DNA of 64,000 bases from Bradyrhizobium valentinum (GCF_001440405.1 NZ_LLXX01000120.1:1-64000); one strand, 5' to 3'; shown: positions 31,131 to 40,497, counted from the stretch's first letter. Program-made: numbers and translations. Notes: generated from the letters alone by a model not told the origin.

Positions 31131-31570
31131 GCGTCGTGGCGTTCGAGCGCAAACAGAACACCGGCGAATGGAGTGAAAGGGAGCTGAGCACCATCTTGGC
31201 GGCGCTGAGCGCGGCGACTGCGCCGGGGACCGGACGCGAATGGGAAACCGGCGTGACGGAAAGGGGCGACGTCCAGTTCTATCTGCTGAGCCCGCTGCCG
31301 GATCAGGCCTGTGAGTTGTGCGTGTCCCGGATCGGGGGCCGTTACATCCTGGAAGACGGATCGGGCCGGCTGCTGTTCGAGCATCGCAACCTCGATCTCG
31401 TGGCGCTGCACGCGAAGGCCGCCGTCCCGTCGACGTCGTGGCTCATGGTCCGCGTGATCATGTTGTGGTGTGCGATTCGTAGTGCGACCGACGAAAAGCT
31501 CGATCTGATGCTCCTCGAGGGCGAAGAGCTGTTCGTCCAGTTCGTGCCGCAGCTCGCGGCTTTCGCCTGA
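31127..31570 (+). CDS. Unknown protein coupled to the XRE regulator (147 aa)
   Basis: I do not recognise this family. It is a soluble 147-aa protein with alternating beta-type segments (VQFYLLSPLPDQACELCVSR) and helices; two cysteines lie three apart (ACELC, residues about 61-65). The start overlaps the XRE gene by 4 nt. This arrangement, a small DNA-binding protein coupled to a partner, is shared by toxin-antitoxin pairs and by regulator-sensor pairs, but no toxin motif is visible. Confidence 0.7.
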   Translation: MSVVAFERKQNTGEWSERELSTILAALSAATAPGTGREWETGVTERGDVQFYLLSPLPDQACELCVSRIGGRYILEDGSGRLLFEHRNLDLVALHAKAAVPSTSWLMVRVIMLWCAIRSATDEKLDLMLLEGEELFVQFVPQLAAFA

Positions 31571-31616
31571 TCTCGCAAGCCGATTTCCTGATCACCTCCC
31601 AATTTTTGAAAGTGTC

Positions 31617-33479
31617 ATGCGCGCAAAATCTGCGACCTCCCGAGCCGGCAAATCGTCCCGCAAGCCCGCCACCAGCAGCAAGGTGACCGCAGCTAAATCC
31701 AAAACCGGCAAACTGCCGGAATGGAACCTCGCCGATCTCTATTCCGGTATCGCCGCATCTGAGATCGCCCGCGATCTGCAAAAGATGGATGCCGACTGCG
31801 TTGCGTTTGAGACGGACTACAAGGGCAAGTTGGCGGAAGGTCTCGCTGAGGACGATGGCGGCCGCTGGCTCGCCGAAGCCGTCAGGCGTTACGAGGCGAT
31901 CGACGATCTCGCCGGCCGGCTCGGCTCCTATGCCGGCCTCGTTCATGCCGGCGACAGCGTCGATCCCGCGATCTCCAAGTTTTATGGCGACGTCTCCGAG
32001 CGGCTGACGGCGGCCTCGCTGCATCTTCTGTTCTTCGCGCTCGAACTTAATCGCATCGACGATGCCGTCATCGAGCGCGCGATGCAGACGCCGGAGCTCG
32101 GGCATTACCGGCCGTGGATCGAGGATCTGCGCAAGGACAAGCCGTATCAGCTTGAGGATCGTGTCGAGCAGTTGTTTCACGAAAAGTCCCAGAGCGGTTA
32201 TGCCGCCTGGAATCGGCTGTTCGACCAGACCATCTCCGGCCTGCGTTTCAAGGTCGGCGCTAAGGAGCTCGCGATCGAGCCGACGCTCAATCTGCTGCAG
32301 GACCGCGCGCCGGAAAAGCGCAAGGCCGCCGGGCAAGCGCTGGCGAAGACGTTCAAGGACAATGAGCGGACGTTTGCGCTGATCACCAACACGCTCGCCA
32401 AGGACAAGGAGATTTCCGACCGCTGGCGCGGTTTCCAGGATGTCGCGGATTCGCGCCACCTGAACAACCGCGTCGAGCGCGAGGTCGTCGATGCTCTGGT
32501 CGGCTCGGTTCGCGCGGCCTATCCGCGGCTGTCGCACCGCTATTACAATCTGAAGGCCGGCTGGTTCAAAAAAAAGAAGCTCGCGCATTGGGACCGCAAT
32601 GCGCCGCTGCCGTTTGCTGCGACCGGCACGATCGCCTGGCCCGAGGCGCAGAAGATGGTGTTGACGGCGTATCGCGGCTTCTCCACCGAGATGGCCGCGA
32701 TCGCCGAGCGCTTCTTCACCGATCGCTGGATCGATGCGCCGGTGCGGCCGGGCAAGGCGCCGGGCGCGTTCTCGCACCCGACTACGCCGTCCGCGCATCC
32801 CTATGTGCTGATGAATTACCAGGGCAAGCCGCGCGACGTGATGACCCTGGCGCATGAACTCGGCCATGGCGTGCATCAGGTGCTGGCGGCGAAGAATGGC
32901 GCGCTGATGGCGCCGACGCCGCTGACGCTGGCGGAGACCGCGAGCGTGTTCGGCGAAATGCTCACCTTCAAGCGGCTATTGTCTCAGACCAAGAACGCCA
33001 AGCAGCGCCAGGCGCTGCTCGCCGGCAAGGTCGAGGACATGATCAACACCGTGGTGCGGCAGATCGCGTTCTATTCGTTCGAGCGCGCCATTCATACCGA
33101 ACGCAAGAACGGTGAATTGACGGCGGAGCGTATCGGCCAGATCTGGCTCAGCGTGCAGGGCGAAAGCCTTGGCCCGGCCATTGATATCCGGCCGGGCTAT
33201 GAGAATTTCTGGATGTACATTCCGCACTTCATCCATTCGCCGTTCTACGTTTACGCCTATGCGTTCGGCGACTGCCTGGTGAACTCGCTGTACGCGGTCT
33301 ACGAGAACGCCTCCGAAGGCTTTGCCGAGCGCTATCTCGCCATGCTCGCGGCCGGCGGCACGAAGCACTATTCCGAACTGCTGAAGCCGTTCGGGCTCGA
33401 TGCCAAGGACCCCAAGTTCTGGGACGGCGGGCTGTCGGTCATATCCGGCATGATCGACGAGTTGGAGACAATGGGCTGA
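31617..33479 (+). CDS. pepF: M3 family oligoendopeptidase F
   Basis: The 620-aa cytoplasmic metallopeptidase degrades short peptides. The zinc site HELGH spans residues 413-417, with the third ligand probably in LAETASVFGEM about 25 residues later; IHSPFYVYAYAFG near the C-terminus is the conserved substrate-contacting Tyr-rich stretch of PepF. A basic, low-complexity N-terminal 33 residues precede the domain. It follows the XRE pair by 46 bp but has its own GAAAG before the ATG. Confidence 0.93.
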   Translation: MRAKSATSRAGKSSRKPATSSKVTAAKSKTGKLPEWNLADLYSGIAASEIARDLQKMDADCVAFETDYKGKLAEGLAEDDGGRWLAEAVRRYEAIDDLAGRLGSYAGLVHAGDSVDPAISKFYGDVSERLTAASLHLLFFALELNRIDDAVIERAMQTPELGHYRPWIEDLRKDKPYQLEDRVEQLFHEKSQSGYAAWNRLFDQTISGLRFKVGAKELAIEPTLNLLQDRAPEKRKAAGQALAKTFKDNERTFALITNTLAKDKEISDRWRGFQDVADSRHLNNRVEREVVDALVGSVRAAYPRLSHRYYNLKAGWFKKKKLAHWDRNAPLPFAATGTIAWPEAQKMVLTAYRGFSTEMAAIAERFFTDRWIDAPVRPGKAPGAFSHPTTPSAHPYVLMNYQGKPRDVMTLAHELGHGVHQVLAAKNGALMAPTPLTLAETASVFGEMLTFKRLLSQTKNAKQRQALLAGKVEDMINTVVRQIAFYSFERAIHTERKNGELTAERIGQIWLSVQGESLGPAIDIRPGYENFWMYIPHFIHSPFYVYAYAFGDCLVNSLYAVYENASEGFAERYLAMLAAGGTKHYSELLKPFGLDAKDPKFWDGGLSVISGMIDELETMG

Positions 33480-33582
33480 CGGCGGCGCCCGCGGCCACGA
33501 AACGGAATTGTGATGGGCGCGGACACAATTTCAGCCGCCGTCGCCCTCCATGATGGCGGTGACGACAGAAGGGGAGTGCCCC

Positions 33583-34170
33583 ATGATCGACACCCCGACG
33601 CGGCGCGTTGTACTTGGAGCCGGAGTCTTCGCAGCCGGTTCGCTGCTCATGGCCGATGGCAGCTTGGCCCAGGCCCCGCTTGCCCTTACGCCCGAATGCC
33701 ATGACGGCGACGCCGCCACAGTGCCGCAAACCGAAGGGCCATTCTTCAAGCCGTCGTCGCCTGAGCGAACCGAGCTGTTCGAAGAGGGCATGGCAGGACA
33801 GCCGATCGAACTGGTTGGCTTCGTGCTCAGTCGCGCCTGCAAGCCGCTCGCCGGCGCCTTGCTGGATTTCTGGCAGGCCGACGACAAGGGCCGCTATGAC
33901 AATTCCGGTTTCCGCCTGCGCGGCCATCAATTCTCCGACGCGGAAGGGCGCTATCGATTGCGCAGCATCGTGCCCGGCATTTACGTTGGCCGGACGCGCC
34001 ACATCCATGTGAAGGTGCAGCCGCGCGGCGGCCGCGTGTTGACGACCCAGCTCTATTTCCCCGGCGAGGCACAAAACCGCTCCGACGGCCTCTTCCGCAA
34101 GGACTTGCAGATTCGCACGGCCAAGAACGCAGGATGGCTCGCCGGGCGTTTCGACTTCGTGCTCGGATAG
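33583..34170 (+). CDS. Exported intradiol ring-cleavage dioxygenase-like protein
   Basis: The 195-aa product begins with a twin-arginine type signal (TRRVVLGAGVFAAGSLLMA, residues 5-23) and continues with an intradiol dioxygenase fold. Iron-ligand candidates are Tyr in GRYDNSG, Tyr in GIYVG, and the two His of RTRHIHVKV, the usual 2-Tyr 2-His set for non-haem Fe(III). Cytoplasmic members open catechol rings; the exported ones act on unknown aromatic compounds in the periplasm. AGGGGAG before ATG 33583 decides against an upstream in-frame start. Confidence 0.85.
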   Translation: MIDTPTRRVVLGAGVFAAGSLLMADGSLAQAPLALTPECHDGDAATVPQTEGPFFKPSSPERTELFEEGMAGQPIELVGFVLSRACKPLAGALLDFWQADDKGRYDNSGFRLRGHQFSDAEGRYRLRSIVPGIYVGRTRHIHVKVQPRGGRVLTTQLYFPGEAQNRSDGLFRKDLQIRTAKNAGWLAGRFDFVLG

Positions 34171-34215
34171 GGCGTTTTCAAGCGAAGCCGGGAGTTTGCG
34201 GGCGTAAAACATTTG

Positions 34216-34255
34216 TTGAACGGATTGAGAAGGCCTGTTATACATATTGTATAAC
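34216..34255 (+). promoter_or_regulatory. Promoter and operator of the AbrB-Doc operon
   Basis: TTGAAC (34216-34221), 17 nt, then TATACA (34239-34244) form a good promoter. A perfect palindrome, GTTATACA-TAT-TGTATAAC (34237-34255), covers the -10 box and is the likely binding site of the antitoxin, giving autorepression. Confidence 0.75.
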
Positions 34256-34267
34256 GGAGCTGGTGCC

Positions 34268-34549
34268 ATGAACAAAACCCCTCGCGGCATGGAAGAGGCC
34301 TCTCGCGATTACAAGCTGGAGGACACCGCGCTTCAAATTCGGAAGATCGGCAATTCGGTTGGTGTGATCCTGCCGAAAGAGCTTCTTGCCCGGCTCAATC
34401 TCAAGGAGGGAGACAAGTTCTACCCGGTCGAGCAACCGGATGGCAGTCTGCGGCTTTCGCCATTCAACCCCAAGCACGCGCGGACCATGGAAATCGCTCG
34501 CCAGGTCATGCACGAATATCGCGATACGTTTGCAGCGCTTGCAAAATGA
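34268..34549 (+). CDS. AbrB/MazE-type antitoxin
   Basis: The 93-aa protein has a SpoVT/AbrB swapped-hairpin DNA-binding domain (residues about 23-65, ALQIRKIGNSVGVILPKELL) and a C-terminal helix suited to masking a toxin. GGAG lies 8 nt before ATG 34268. Its stop overlaps the start of the Doc gene (ATGA), as expected for a toxin-antitoxin pair. It probably binds the palindrome at 34237-34255. Confidence 0.88.
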   Translation: MNKTPRGMEEASRDYKLEDTALQIRKIGNSVGVILPKELLARLNLKEGDKFYPVEQPDGSLRLSPFNPKHARTMEIARQVMHEYRDTFAALAK

Positions 34550-34932
34550 GCGAGCCAATTTGGCTCGATGTCGATGAAGTCATCGACATGCATGCCGAGC
34601 AACTGGCGATATTTGGTGGACCGGAGGGCATTCGGGATCGCGGCCTTCTCGAGTCGGCGGTTTTGCGACCGGTCAACCAATGGAATTACGGTCAGACGGA
34701 TATGGCTGCACTCGCCGCGGCCTATGCCTTCGGTCTTGCTCGCAACCATGCATTTGTGGACGGCAACAAGCGTATCGCGTTCCACGCCATGATGGTCTTC
34801 TTGCGCATCAACGAGATACGTTTTGCGCCCGACCCGGCACACGCCACGGCCATTATCCTCTCCCTCGCCGCGGGCGAGGTCAGCGAGGAAAGCCTGACCC
34901 GCTGGATCCGGGATAATTGGCCTTCCGAATGA
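34546..34932 (+). CDS. doc: Doc (death-on-curing) family toxin, Fic fold
   Basis: The 128-aa protein carries the Doc motif HAFVDGNKR at residues 68-76 (H68, F70, D72, N74, K75, R76). Phage P1 Doc phosphorylates EF-Tu and stops translation; the same activity is inferred. The usual partner Phd is replaced by an AbrB-type antitoxin here, a known alternative pairing. The catalytic motif is intact, so the toxin is probably functional and held in check by the antitoxin. Confidence 0.88.
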   Translation: MSEPIWLDVDEVIDMHAEQLAIFGGPEGIRDRGLLESAVLRPVNQWNYGQTDMAALAAAYAFGLARNHAFVDGNKRIAFHAMMVFLRINEIRFAPDPAHATAIILSLAAGEVSEESLTRWIRDNWPSE

Positions 34933-35015
34933 CCCGATAGGCAGGGGGCCGTTGCCCTCCCAAACGCTTTGCGGTAATTGCACGCGAGAAACGCGGATTT
35001 TGACTGGGGATACCG

Positions 35016-35168
35016 ATGGCAGACCATAACGAAGTGGCCTACACGACCGCTGACGGCAACGACTACGAGGCCCATGAGCAGACCTATGAAGGTTTCATCA
35101 TGCTGGTCAAATACGGCACCGTCGCCGTCGTGATCATCGTCGCCCTGATGGGCTACTTCCTGACCTGA
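35016..35168 (+). CDS. aa3-type cytochrome c oxidase subunit IV (50 aa)
   Basis: This short gene encodes MADHNEVAYTTADGNDYEAH followed by an amphipathic stretch and one membrane helix (residues about 34-49). This is the pattern of bacterial aa3 oxidase subunit IV (COX4_pro_2), a single-helix accessory subunit packed against subunits I and III. GGGGA precedes the ATG. The placement next to the transhydrogenase genes is common in Rhizobiales, whereas the main oxidase genes are elsewhere. Confidence 0.85.
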   Translation: MADHNEVAYTTADGNDYEAHEQTYEGFIMLVKYGTVAVVIIVALMGYFLT

Positions 35169-35303
35169 CGCCTCACCGCCCGCACCGCCGATATCGGGCG
35201 GTGGCCGGAAATTGCACGCATGCCGGTTGCGAAACCGGTATCCAGCTAAGCGAAAAAGACGCTAGTTTGCTTGCGCGCGCCTGCCGCGCAGCGGGGAGGG
35301 CTT

Positions 35304-36431
35304 ATGAAGATTGCCGTTGCCAAGGAAATCGATCCGTCTGAATCGCGGGTCGCCGCTTCCCCCGATACCGTGAAGAAATATAGGGCGATCGGCGCCGAAG
35401 TCGCGATCGAGCCGGGTGCGGGCATCAAATCGGGCCTGCCGGATTCCGAATTCACCGCTGTTGGCGCCACCGTCAGCGCGGACGCGTTGAAGGATGCCGA
35501 CATCATCATCAAGGTGAAGCGGCCGGAGGCCAGCGAGCTTGCCAGGTACAAACGCGGCGCGCTCGTTATCGCGATCATGGACCCCTACGGCAATGAAGCG
35601 GCGCTGCAGACGATCGCGGATGCCGGCGTCTCGGCGTTTGCGATGGAATTGATGCCGCGCATTACGCGCGCACAGGTGATGGATGTGTTGTCCTCGCAGG
35701 CGAACCTCGCCGGCTATCGTGCGGTGATCGAGGCGGCCGAATCCTTTGGTCGTGCTTTCCCGATGATGATGACCGCGGCCGGCACAGTTCCGGCCGCGAA
35801 AGTGTTCGTGATGGGCGTCGGCGTCGCCGGCCTGCAGGCGATTGCGACCGCGCGCCGGCTCGGTGCCGTCGTCACCGCAACCGACGTGCGCCCGGCCACC
35901 AAAGAGCAGGTCGAATCCCTTGGCGCCAAATTCCTCGCGGTCGAGGACGAGGAATTCAAGAACGCGCAGACCGCCGGCGGCTACGCCAAGGAAATGTCGA
36001 AAGAGTATCAGGCCAAGCAGGCCGCACTCACCGCCGAGCATGTCAAGAAACAGGACATCGTCATCACCACGGCCCTGATCCCGGGCCGGCCGGCGCCGAT
36101 GCTCGTCAGCGCCGAGATGGTCAAGTCGATGAAGCCGGGCTCGGTGCTGGTCGACCTCGCCGTCGAGCGCGGCGGCAACGTCGAGGGCGCCAAGGCCGGT
36201 GAAGTCGTCGATGTCGATGGCATCAAGATCGTCGGCTACACCAACGTCGCCGGCCGCGTCGCGCAGTCGGCTTCCAGCCTTTACGCCCGCAACCTGTTCT
36301 CGTTCATCGAGACCATGGTCGACAAGACGAACAAGGCGCTCGCGGTCAACTGGGAGGACGAACTGGTGAAAGCCACTATGCTGACCAAGGACGGCGCCGT
36401 CATCCATCCGAACTTCCAGCCGAAAGCCTAA
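35304..36431 (+). CDS. pntAA: Proton-translocating NAD(P) transhydrogenase, alpha subunit part 1
   Basis: The 375-aa soluble NAD(H)-binding domain I begins [20 protein letters not shown], typical of PntAA and alanine dehydrogenase-like proteins. The Rossmann motif is [14 protein letters not shown] (residues about 168-181). GGGGAGGG before ATG 35304 sets the start. With PntAB and PntB it forms the inner-membrane enzyme that couples proton entry to hydride transfer from NADH to NADP+, a main NADPH source. Confidence 0.95.
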   Translation: MKIAVAKEIDPSESRVAASPDTVKKYRAIGAEVAIEPGAGIKSGLPDSEFTAVGATVSADALKDADIIIKVKRPEASELARYKRGALVIAIMDPYGNEAALQTIADAGVSAFAMELMPRITRAQVMDVLSSQANLAGYRAVIEAAESFGRAFPMMMTAAGTVPAAKVFVMGVGVAGLQAIATARRLGAVVTATDVRPATKEQVESLGAKFLAVEDEEFKNAQTAGGYAKEMSKEYQAKQAALTAEHVKKQDIVITTALIPGRPAPMLVSAEMVKSMKPGSVLVDLAVERGGNVEGAKAGEVVDVDGIKIVGYTNVAGRVAQSASSLYARNLFSFIETMVDKTNKALAVNWEDELVKATMLTKDGAVIHPNFQPKA

Positions 36432-36442
36432 GGAGAGAAGCC

Positions 36443-36760
36443 ATGGAGCACATTGCGCAGGCCGTCGATCCCTTCGTATTCCGGCTGTCGATTTTCGTCC
36501 TCGCCGTCTTCGTCGGCTACTTCGTGGTCTGGTCGGTGACACCGGCGCTGCATACGCCGCTGATGTCGGTGACCAACGCGATCTCCTCGGTAATCGTGGT
36601 CGGCGCGTTGCTGGCGGTCGGCGTGCCGATGATCTCGAGCGGCAGCGGCTGGGCACGCGGCTTCGGCTTCATCGCGCTGATCTTTGCCTGTGTGAATATC
36701 TTCGGCGGCTTCCTTGTCACCCAGCGCATGCTGGCGATGTACAAGAAGAAGGCCAAGTGA
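36443..36760 (+). CDS. pntAB: NAD(P) transhydrogenase, alpha subunit part 2 (membrane)
   Basis: The 105-aa product has three membrane helices and ends with MYKKKAK; this is the split membrane domain II of the alpha subunit, separate from PntAA in alphaproteobacteria. AAGGAGAG precedes the ATG, 11 nt after the pntAA stop. It forms part of the proton channel. Confidence 0.94.
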   Translation: MEHIAQAVDPFVFRLSIFVLAVFVGYFVVWSVTPALHTPLMSVTNAISSVIVVGALLAVGVPMISSGSGWARGFGFIALIFACVNIFGGFLVTQRMLAMYKKKAK

Positions 36761-36807
36761 AATGACGGCGTGCACCTCGCGGGTGACGAAGACAATGGGG
36801 ACCTGAG

Positions 36808-38205
36808 ATGAACGCCAATTTGGCTGCACTGCTGTATCTCGTGGCGGGCGTGCTCTTCATCCTGTCGCTGCGCGGACTGTCCAGCCCCGCGACGTCACGC
36901 CAGGGCAATCTGTTCGGCATGATCGGCATGGCGATCGCGATCGGCACGACGCTCGCGAGCCACCCGCCGGCTGACGGCGTGGCCTGGCTGCTGGTGGTGC
37001 TCGGCATCGCCATCGGCGGCAGCATCGGCGCCGTGATCGCGCGGCGGGTGCCGATGACGTCGATGCCGGAACTGGTCGCGGCCTTTCACTCGCTGGTCGG
37101 CATGGCCGCGGTGCTGGTCGCCGCCGGCGCGTTCTACGCGCCCGAAGCCTTCGATATCGGCAAGCCCGGCGCCATTCACGCATCCAGCCTGGTCGAAATG
37201 TCGCTCGGCGTTGCCATCGGCGCGCTGACCTTCACCGGCTCCGTGATCGCGTTCCTGAAGCTTTCCGCGCGCATGAGCGGCGCGCCGATCATCCTGCCCG
37301 GCCGGCACATCATCAACATCGCGCTGGCGCTGGCGCTGGTGTTCTTCATTTTCGGTCTGGTGCGCTCCGGTAGCGCGCTCGACTTCTGGCTGATCACCAT
37401 CATCGCCTTGGTGCTTGGCGTGCTCATGATCATCCCGATCGGCGGCGCCGACATGCCGGTCGTGATCTCGATGCTGAACTCCTATTCCGGCTGGGCCGCC
37501 GCCGGCATCGGTTTCACGCTCGGCAACTCCGCGCTGATCATCACCGGCGCGCTGGTCGGCTCCTCCGGCGCGATTCTGTCCTACATTATGTGCCACGCGA
37601 TGAACCGTTCCTTCATCTCGGTCATCCTCGGCGGCTTCGGCGGCGAGACAGCGGCTGCGGGCGGCGGCAGCGGCGAGCAGAAGCCTGCCAAACTCGGCTC
37701 GGCCGACGACGCGGCCTTCATCATGAAGAACGCGCAGAAGGTGATCATCGTGCCCGGCTACGGCATGGCGGTGGCGCAGGCCCAGCACGCGCTACGCGAA
37801 ATGGGCGACCTCCTGAAGAAGGAGGGCGTCGAGGTGAAGTACGCCATCCACCCGGTCGCCGGCCGCATGCCCGGCCACATGAACGTCCTGCTGGCGGAAG
37901 CCAACGTGCCCTATGACGAGGTGTTCGAGCTCGAGGACATCAACTCCGAATTCGCGCAGGCCGATATCGCCTTCGTGATCGGCGCCAACGACGTCACCAA
38001 CCCGGCCGCCGAGGAGGACAAGACCTCGCCGATCTACGGCATGCCGGTCTTGCAGGTCTGGAAGGCCGGCACCGTGATGTTCATCAAGCGCTCGCTGGCA
38101 TCAGGCTATGCCGGCATCGACAATCCGCTGTTCTATCGCGATAATACCATGATGCTGCTCGGCGACGCCAAGAAGGTCACCGAGAACATCGTCAAGGGGA
38201 TGTAA
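36808..38205 (+). CDS. pntB: NAD(P) transhydrogenase, beta subunit
   Basis: The 465-aa protein has eight to nine N-terminal membrane helices and a C-terminal soluble NADP(H)-binding domain III starting near residue 290 (VIIVPGYGMAVAQAQHALRE, with the GYGMAVAQAQ dinucleotide loop). Conserved HPVAGRMPGHMNVLLAEA and GANDVTNPAA complete domain III. GGGGA precedes the ATG. It is the third gene of the pnt operon. Confidence 0.96.
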   Translation: MNANLAALLYLVAGVLFILSLRGLSSPATSRQGNLFGMIGMAIAIGTTLASHPPADGVAWLLVVLGIAIGGSIGAVIARRVPMTSMPELVAAFHSLVGMAAVLVAAGAFYAPEAFDIGKPGAIHASSLVEMSLGVAIGALTFTGSVIAFLKLSARMSGAPIILPGRHIINIALALALVFFIFGLVRSGSALDFWLITIIALVLGVLMIIPIGGADMPVVISMLNSYSGWAAAGIGFTLGNSALIITGALVGSSGAILSYIMCHAMNRSFISVILGGFGGETAAAGGGSGEQKPAKLGSADDAAFIMKNAQKVIIVPGYGMAVAQAQHALREMGDLLKKEGVEVKYAIHPVAGRMPGHMNVLLAEANVPYDEVFELEDINSEFAQADIAFVIGANDVTNPAAEEDKTSPIYGMPVLQVWKAGTVMFIKRSLASGYAGIDNPLFYRDNTMMLLGDAKKVTENIVKGM

Positions 38206-38223
38206 CGCGCTCGCAGGAAATTC

Positions 38224-39030
38224 ATGACCGTACTGAAATGGCTGCTGATTGTCGTTTCGGCTGGTTATGTCTGTGGTCTGCTCGCACTGTTCTTCGCGCA
38301 GCGCGCCGTTCTGTTTCCGGCCCCGACGAGTGCGCGCACGGCGCCGCACGCGGCGGGCTTTCCGGAAGCGGAAGAGCATATCCTGACTACGGCTGACGGC
38401 GAGAAGGTCATCGTCTGGCACGTTCCGGCCAAGCCGGGCCGTCCGGTCGTTCTCTACTTTCACGGCAATGGCGATTATCTCGCCGGCTTCTTCGGCCGCT
38501 TTCGCAGCATCATCGCCGACGGGACCGGCGTCGTCGCCTTGTCTTATCGCGGCTATGCGGGCTCAACCGGGCGGCCGAGCGAGCACGGATTGTTGCAGGA
38601 CGCAGCGGCGGCCTACGCCTTTACAGTCGCACGCTATCGCGCGGACAACATCGTCGTCTGGGGCTTTTCGCTCGGCACCGGCGTTGCGGTGACGCTTGCA
38701 GCGGAGCAGCGGATCGGGAGGTTGATCCTGGAGGCTCCCTACACGTCGATCACCGATGTCGCCGCGTCGGCATACTGGTTCGCGCCGGTGCGTCTATTGA
38801 TGCGGGATCAGTTCCGTTCCGACGTGCAGATCGCGAGAGTCAAGGTCCCGCTGCTCGTGATGCATGGCGCGCTCGATCCCACGATACCTGTTACGTTCGG
38901 TGAACGGCTGTTTGCGCTGGCGAATGAGCCGAAACGGTTTGTCCGCCTTGCCCGAGGCGGTCATAACGATCTGGACAATTTCGGCGCGATTGAAATCGCA
39001 CGAAATTTCATCAACCTTGCAAGGGGGTGA
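38224..39030 (+). CDS. Alpha/beta hydrolase (ABHD13/Bem46-like)
   Basis: The 268-aa protein has an N-terminal membrane anchor (residues about 6-24) and an alpha/beta hydrolase domain with the oxyanion segment HGNGDY (80-85), nucleophile S149 in GFSLGTG, acid D218 in HGALDP and base H247 in GGHND. Bem46/ABHD13/17-like enzymes include protein depalmitoylases and lipases; the substrate is unknown here. It follows pntB by only 18 nt and may be read through from the pnt operon. Confidence 0.85.
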   Translation: MTVLKWLLIVVSAGYVCGLLALFFAQRAVLFPAPTSARTAPHAAGFPEAEEHILTTADGEKVIVWHVPAKPGRPVVLYFHGNGDYLAGFFGRFRSIIADGTGVVALSYRGYAGSTGRPSEHGLLQDAAAAYAFTVARYRADNIVVWGFSLGTGVAVTLAAEQRIGRLILEAPYTSITDVAASAYWFAPVRLLMRDQFRSDVQIARVKVPLLVMHGALDPTIPVTFGERLFALANEPKRFVRLARGGHNDLDNFGAIEIARNFINLARG

Positions 39031-39090
39031 TGGCCGCCCTCGCCCTCATGGACACATCTTGTGTCCACGACCCGTTGGGGAGTTGACCGC

Positions 39091-40188
39091 ATGAGCGCAC
39101 ACGGACCGATGCCGAAATCGGCCTGGATATTCCCGGCGCTGGCAATGCTGCTGTTTGCCGTGGCCACCGGCCTTGAGCTCAGCTTTACGCCGTCAGTTGG
39201 CGGGTTTTTGTTCGCGGCCACGCTGCTGGCGATCCTGTTCGGCACTGTATTCGCAGCGGTGCATCATGCCGAGGTGATCGCCGAGCGGATCGGCGAACCC
39301 TACGGCACGCTGGTACTGACGCTTGCGGTCACCATCATCGAGGTCGCGCTGATTGCCACCATCATGCTCGGCGAAAAGCCGCAGCCCGCCTTGGCGCGCG
39401 ATACGGTGTTTGCGGTGGTGATGATCGTGTGCAACGGCCTCGTGGGCCTGTGTATCTTCATCGGGGGCTTGCGCTACCGCGAGCAGGATTTCCAGGTCTC
39501 CGGCGCAAACCTTTATCTCAGCGTGCTGTTCGTGCTGGCGACCATTACGCTGATCATGCCCAATTATACGCTGACGGCGCCGGGGCCGATCTATTCGGCG
39601 GCGCAGCTTGGTTTCGTGGACCTGGTCACGCTCATGCTCTACGGCGTGTTCCTATATACCCAGACGATCCGGCACAGCGATTATTTCATCAAGGGAGGGG
39701 CCGATGCTGCCACCGAAACCTCATCACTGTCGAACCGGATGCTGGCGCTCAGCGTCGCGCTGCTGCTTATCTCCCTGCTTGCCGTGGTGCTTCTGGCGAA
39801 GAAATTTTCGCTCGTGGTCGATGTCGTAACCGCGATGATCGGCGCCCCACCGGCGTTCGCGGGCGTGCTCGTCGCGGTCCTCATCCTGCTTCCGGAGGGG
39901 GTCACCGCTATTGCAGCCGCGCGCAACAACGATCTTCAGAAGAGCATCAATCTCGCGCTCGGATCGTCGCTGGCGACCATCGGGCTGACTATTCCCGCGG
40001 TCGGCCTGGCCACCGCCGTGCTCGACAAGGAACTCGTGCTCGGGCTCAACGGTCAGGGCATGGTACTGCTGCTGCTCACGTTCTTCCTGAGCATGCTCAC
40101 CTTCGGCACCGGCCGCACCAACATCCTGTTCGGGCTGGTGCACATGGTGGTGTTTGCCGTGTTCGTGTTTATGGTGTTCGTGCCGTAA
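39091..40188 (+). CDS. Calcium/cation:proton antiporter (ChaA/CaxA, y4hA-like)
   Basis: The 365-aa inner-membrane protein has about eleven helices and two CaCA-family alpha repeats with conserved acidic residues: LTLAVTIIEVALIATIM (about 75-91) and LPEGVTAIAAARNNDLQ near residue 275. The family exchanges Ca2+ or Na+ (K+) for protons; it resembles the rhizobial y4hA ionic transporters. GGGGAG before ATG 39091 was preferred to an upstream in-frame ATG. The cupin gene follows after 15 nt and may be cotranscribed. Confidence 0.87.
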   Translation: MSAHGPMPKSAWIFPALAMLLFAVATGLELSFTPSVGGFLFAATLLAILFGTVFAAVHHAEVIAERIGEPYGTLVLTLAVTIIEVALIATIMLGEKPQPALARDTVFAVVMIVCNGLVGLCIFIGGLRYREQDFQVSGANLYLSVLFVLATITLIMPNYTLTAPGPIYSAAQLGFVDLVTLMLYGVFLYTQTIRHSDYFIKGGADAATETSSLSNRMLALSVALLLISLLAVVLLAKKFSLVVDVVTAMIGAPPAFAGVLVAVLILLPEGVTAIAAARNNDLQKSINLALGSSLATIGLTIPAVGLATAVLDKELVLGLNGQGMVLLLLTFFLSMLTFGTGRTNILFGLVHMVVFAVFVFMVFVP

Positions 40189-40203
40189 TCGGAGACGAAT
40201 GAA

Positions 40204-40497
40204 ATGCTTGCCGCCAAATCCGACGTTCAGGTCGATACCCCCGAAGTCCGCGTGACCGAATGGCGGCTGGCGCCGGGCAGCGCCACCGGCCATCACACCC
40301 ACGAGATGGACTACGTGATCGTGCCGGTGACCTCGGGCGAGATGACGATCGTGGCGCCGAGCGGCGAACGCACCAAGGCGCAGCTCGGGGCCGGCAAGTC
40401 CTATTTTCGGAAAGCGGGCGTCCAGCACGACGTGCTCAACGAGACGGCAAGCGAGATCGTGTTTCTGGAGGTCGAACTGAAGCCCCTGACCACCTAG
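40204..40497 (+). CDS. Small cupin domain protein
   Basis: The 97-aa single-domain cupin has motif 1 with HHTHEMDYVIVPVTSGE (His ligands around residues 30-33, Glu later) and motif 2 with AGVQHDVLNE. Such proteins bind a divalent metal; without other domains the substrate cannot be deduced. GGAGA lies 8 nt before the ATG. It may be cotranscribed with the antiporter. Confidence 0.85.
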   Translation: MLAAKSDVQVDTPEVRVTEWRLAPGSATGHHTHEMDYVIVPVTSGEMTIVAPSGERTKAQLGAGKSYFRKAGVQHDVLNETASEIVFLEVELKPLTT

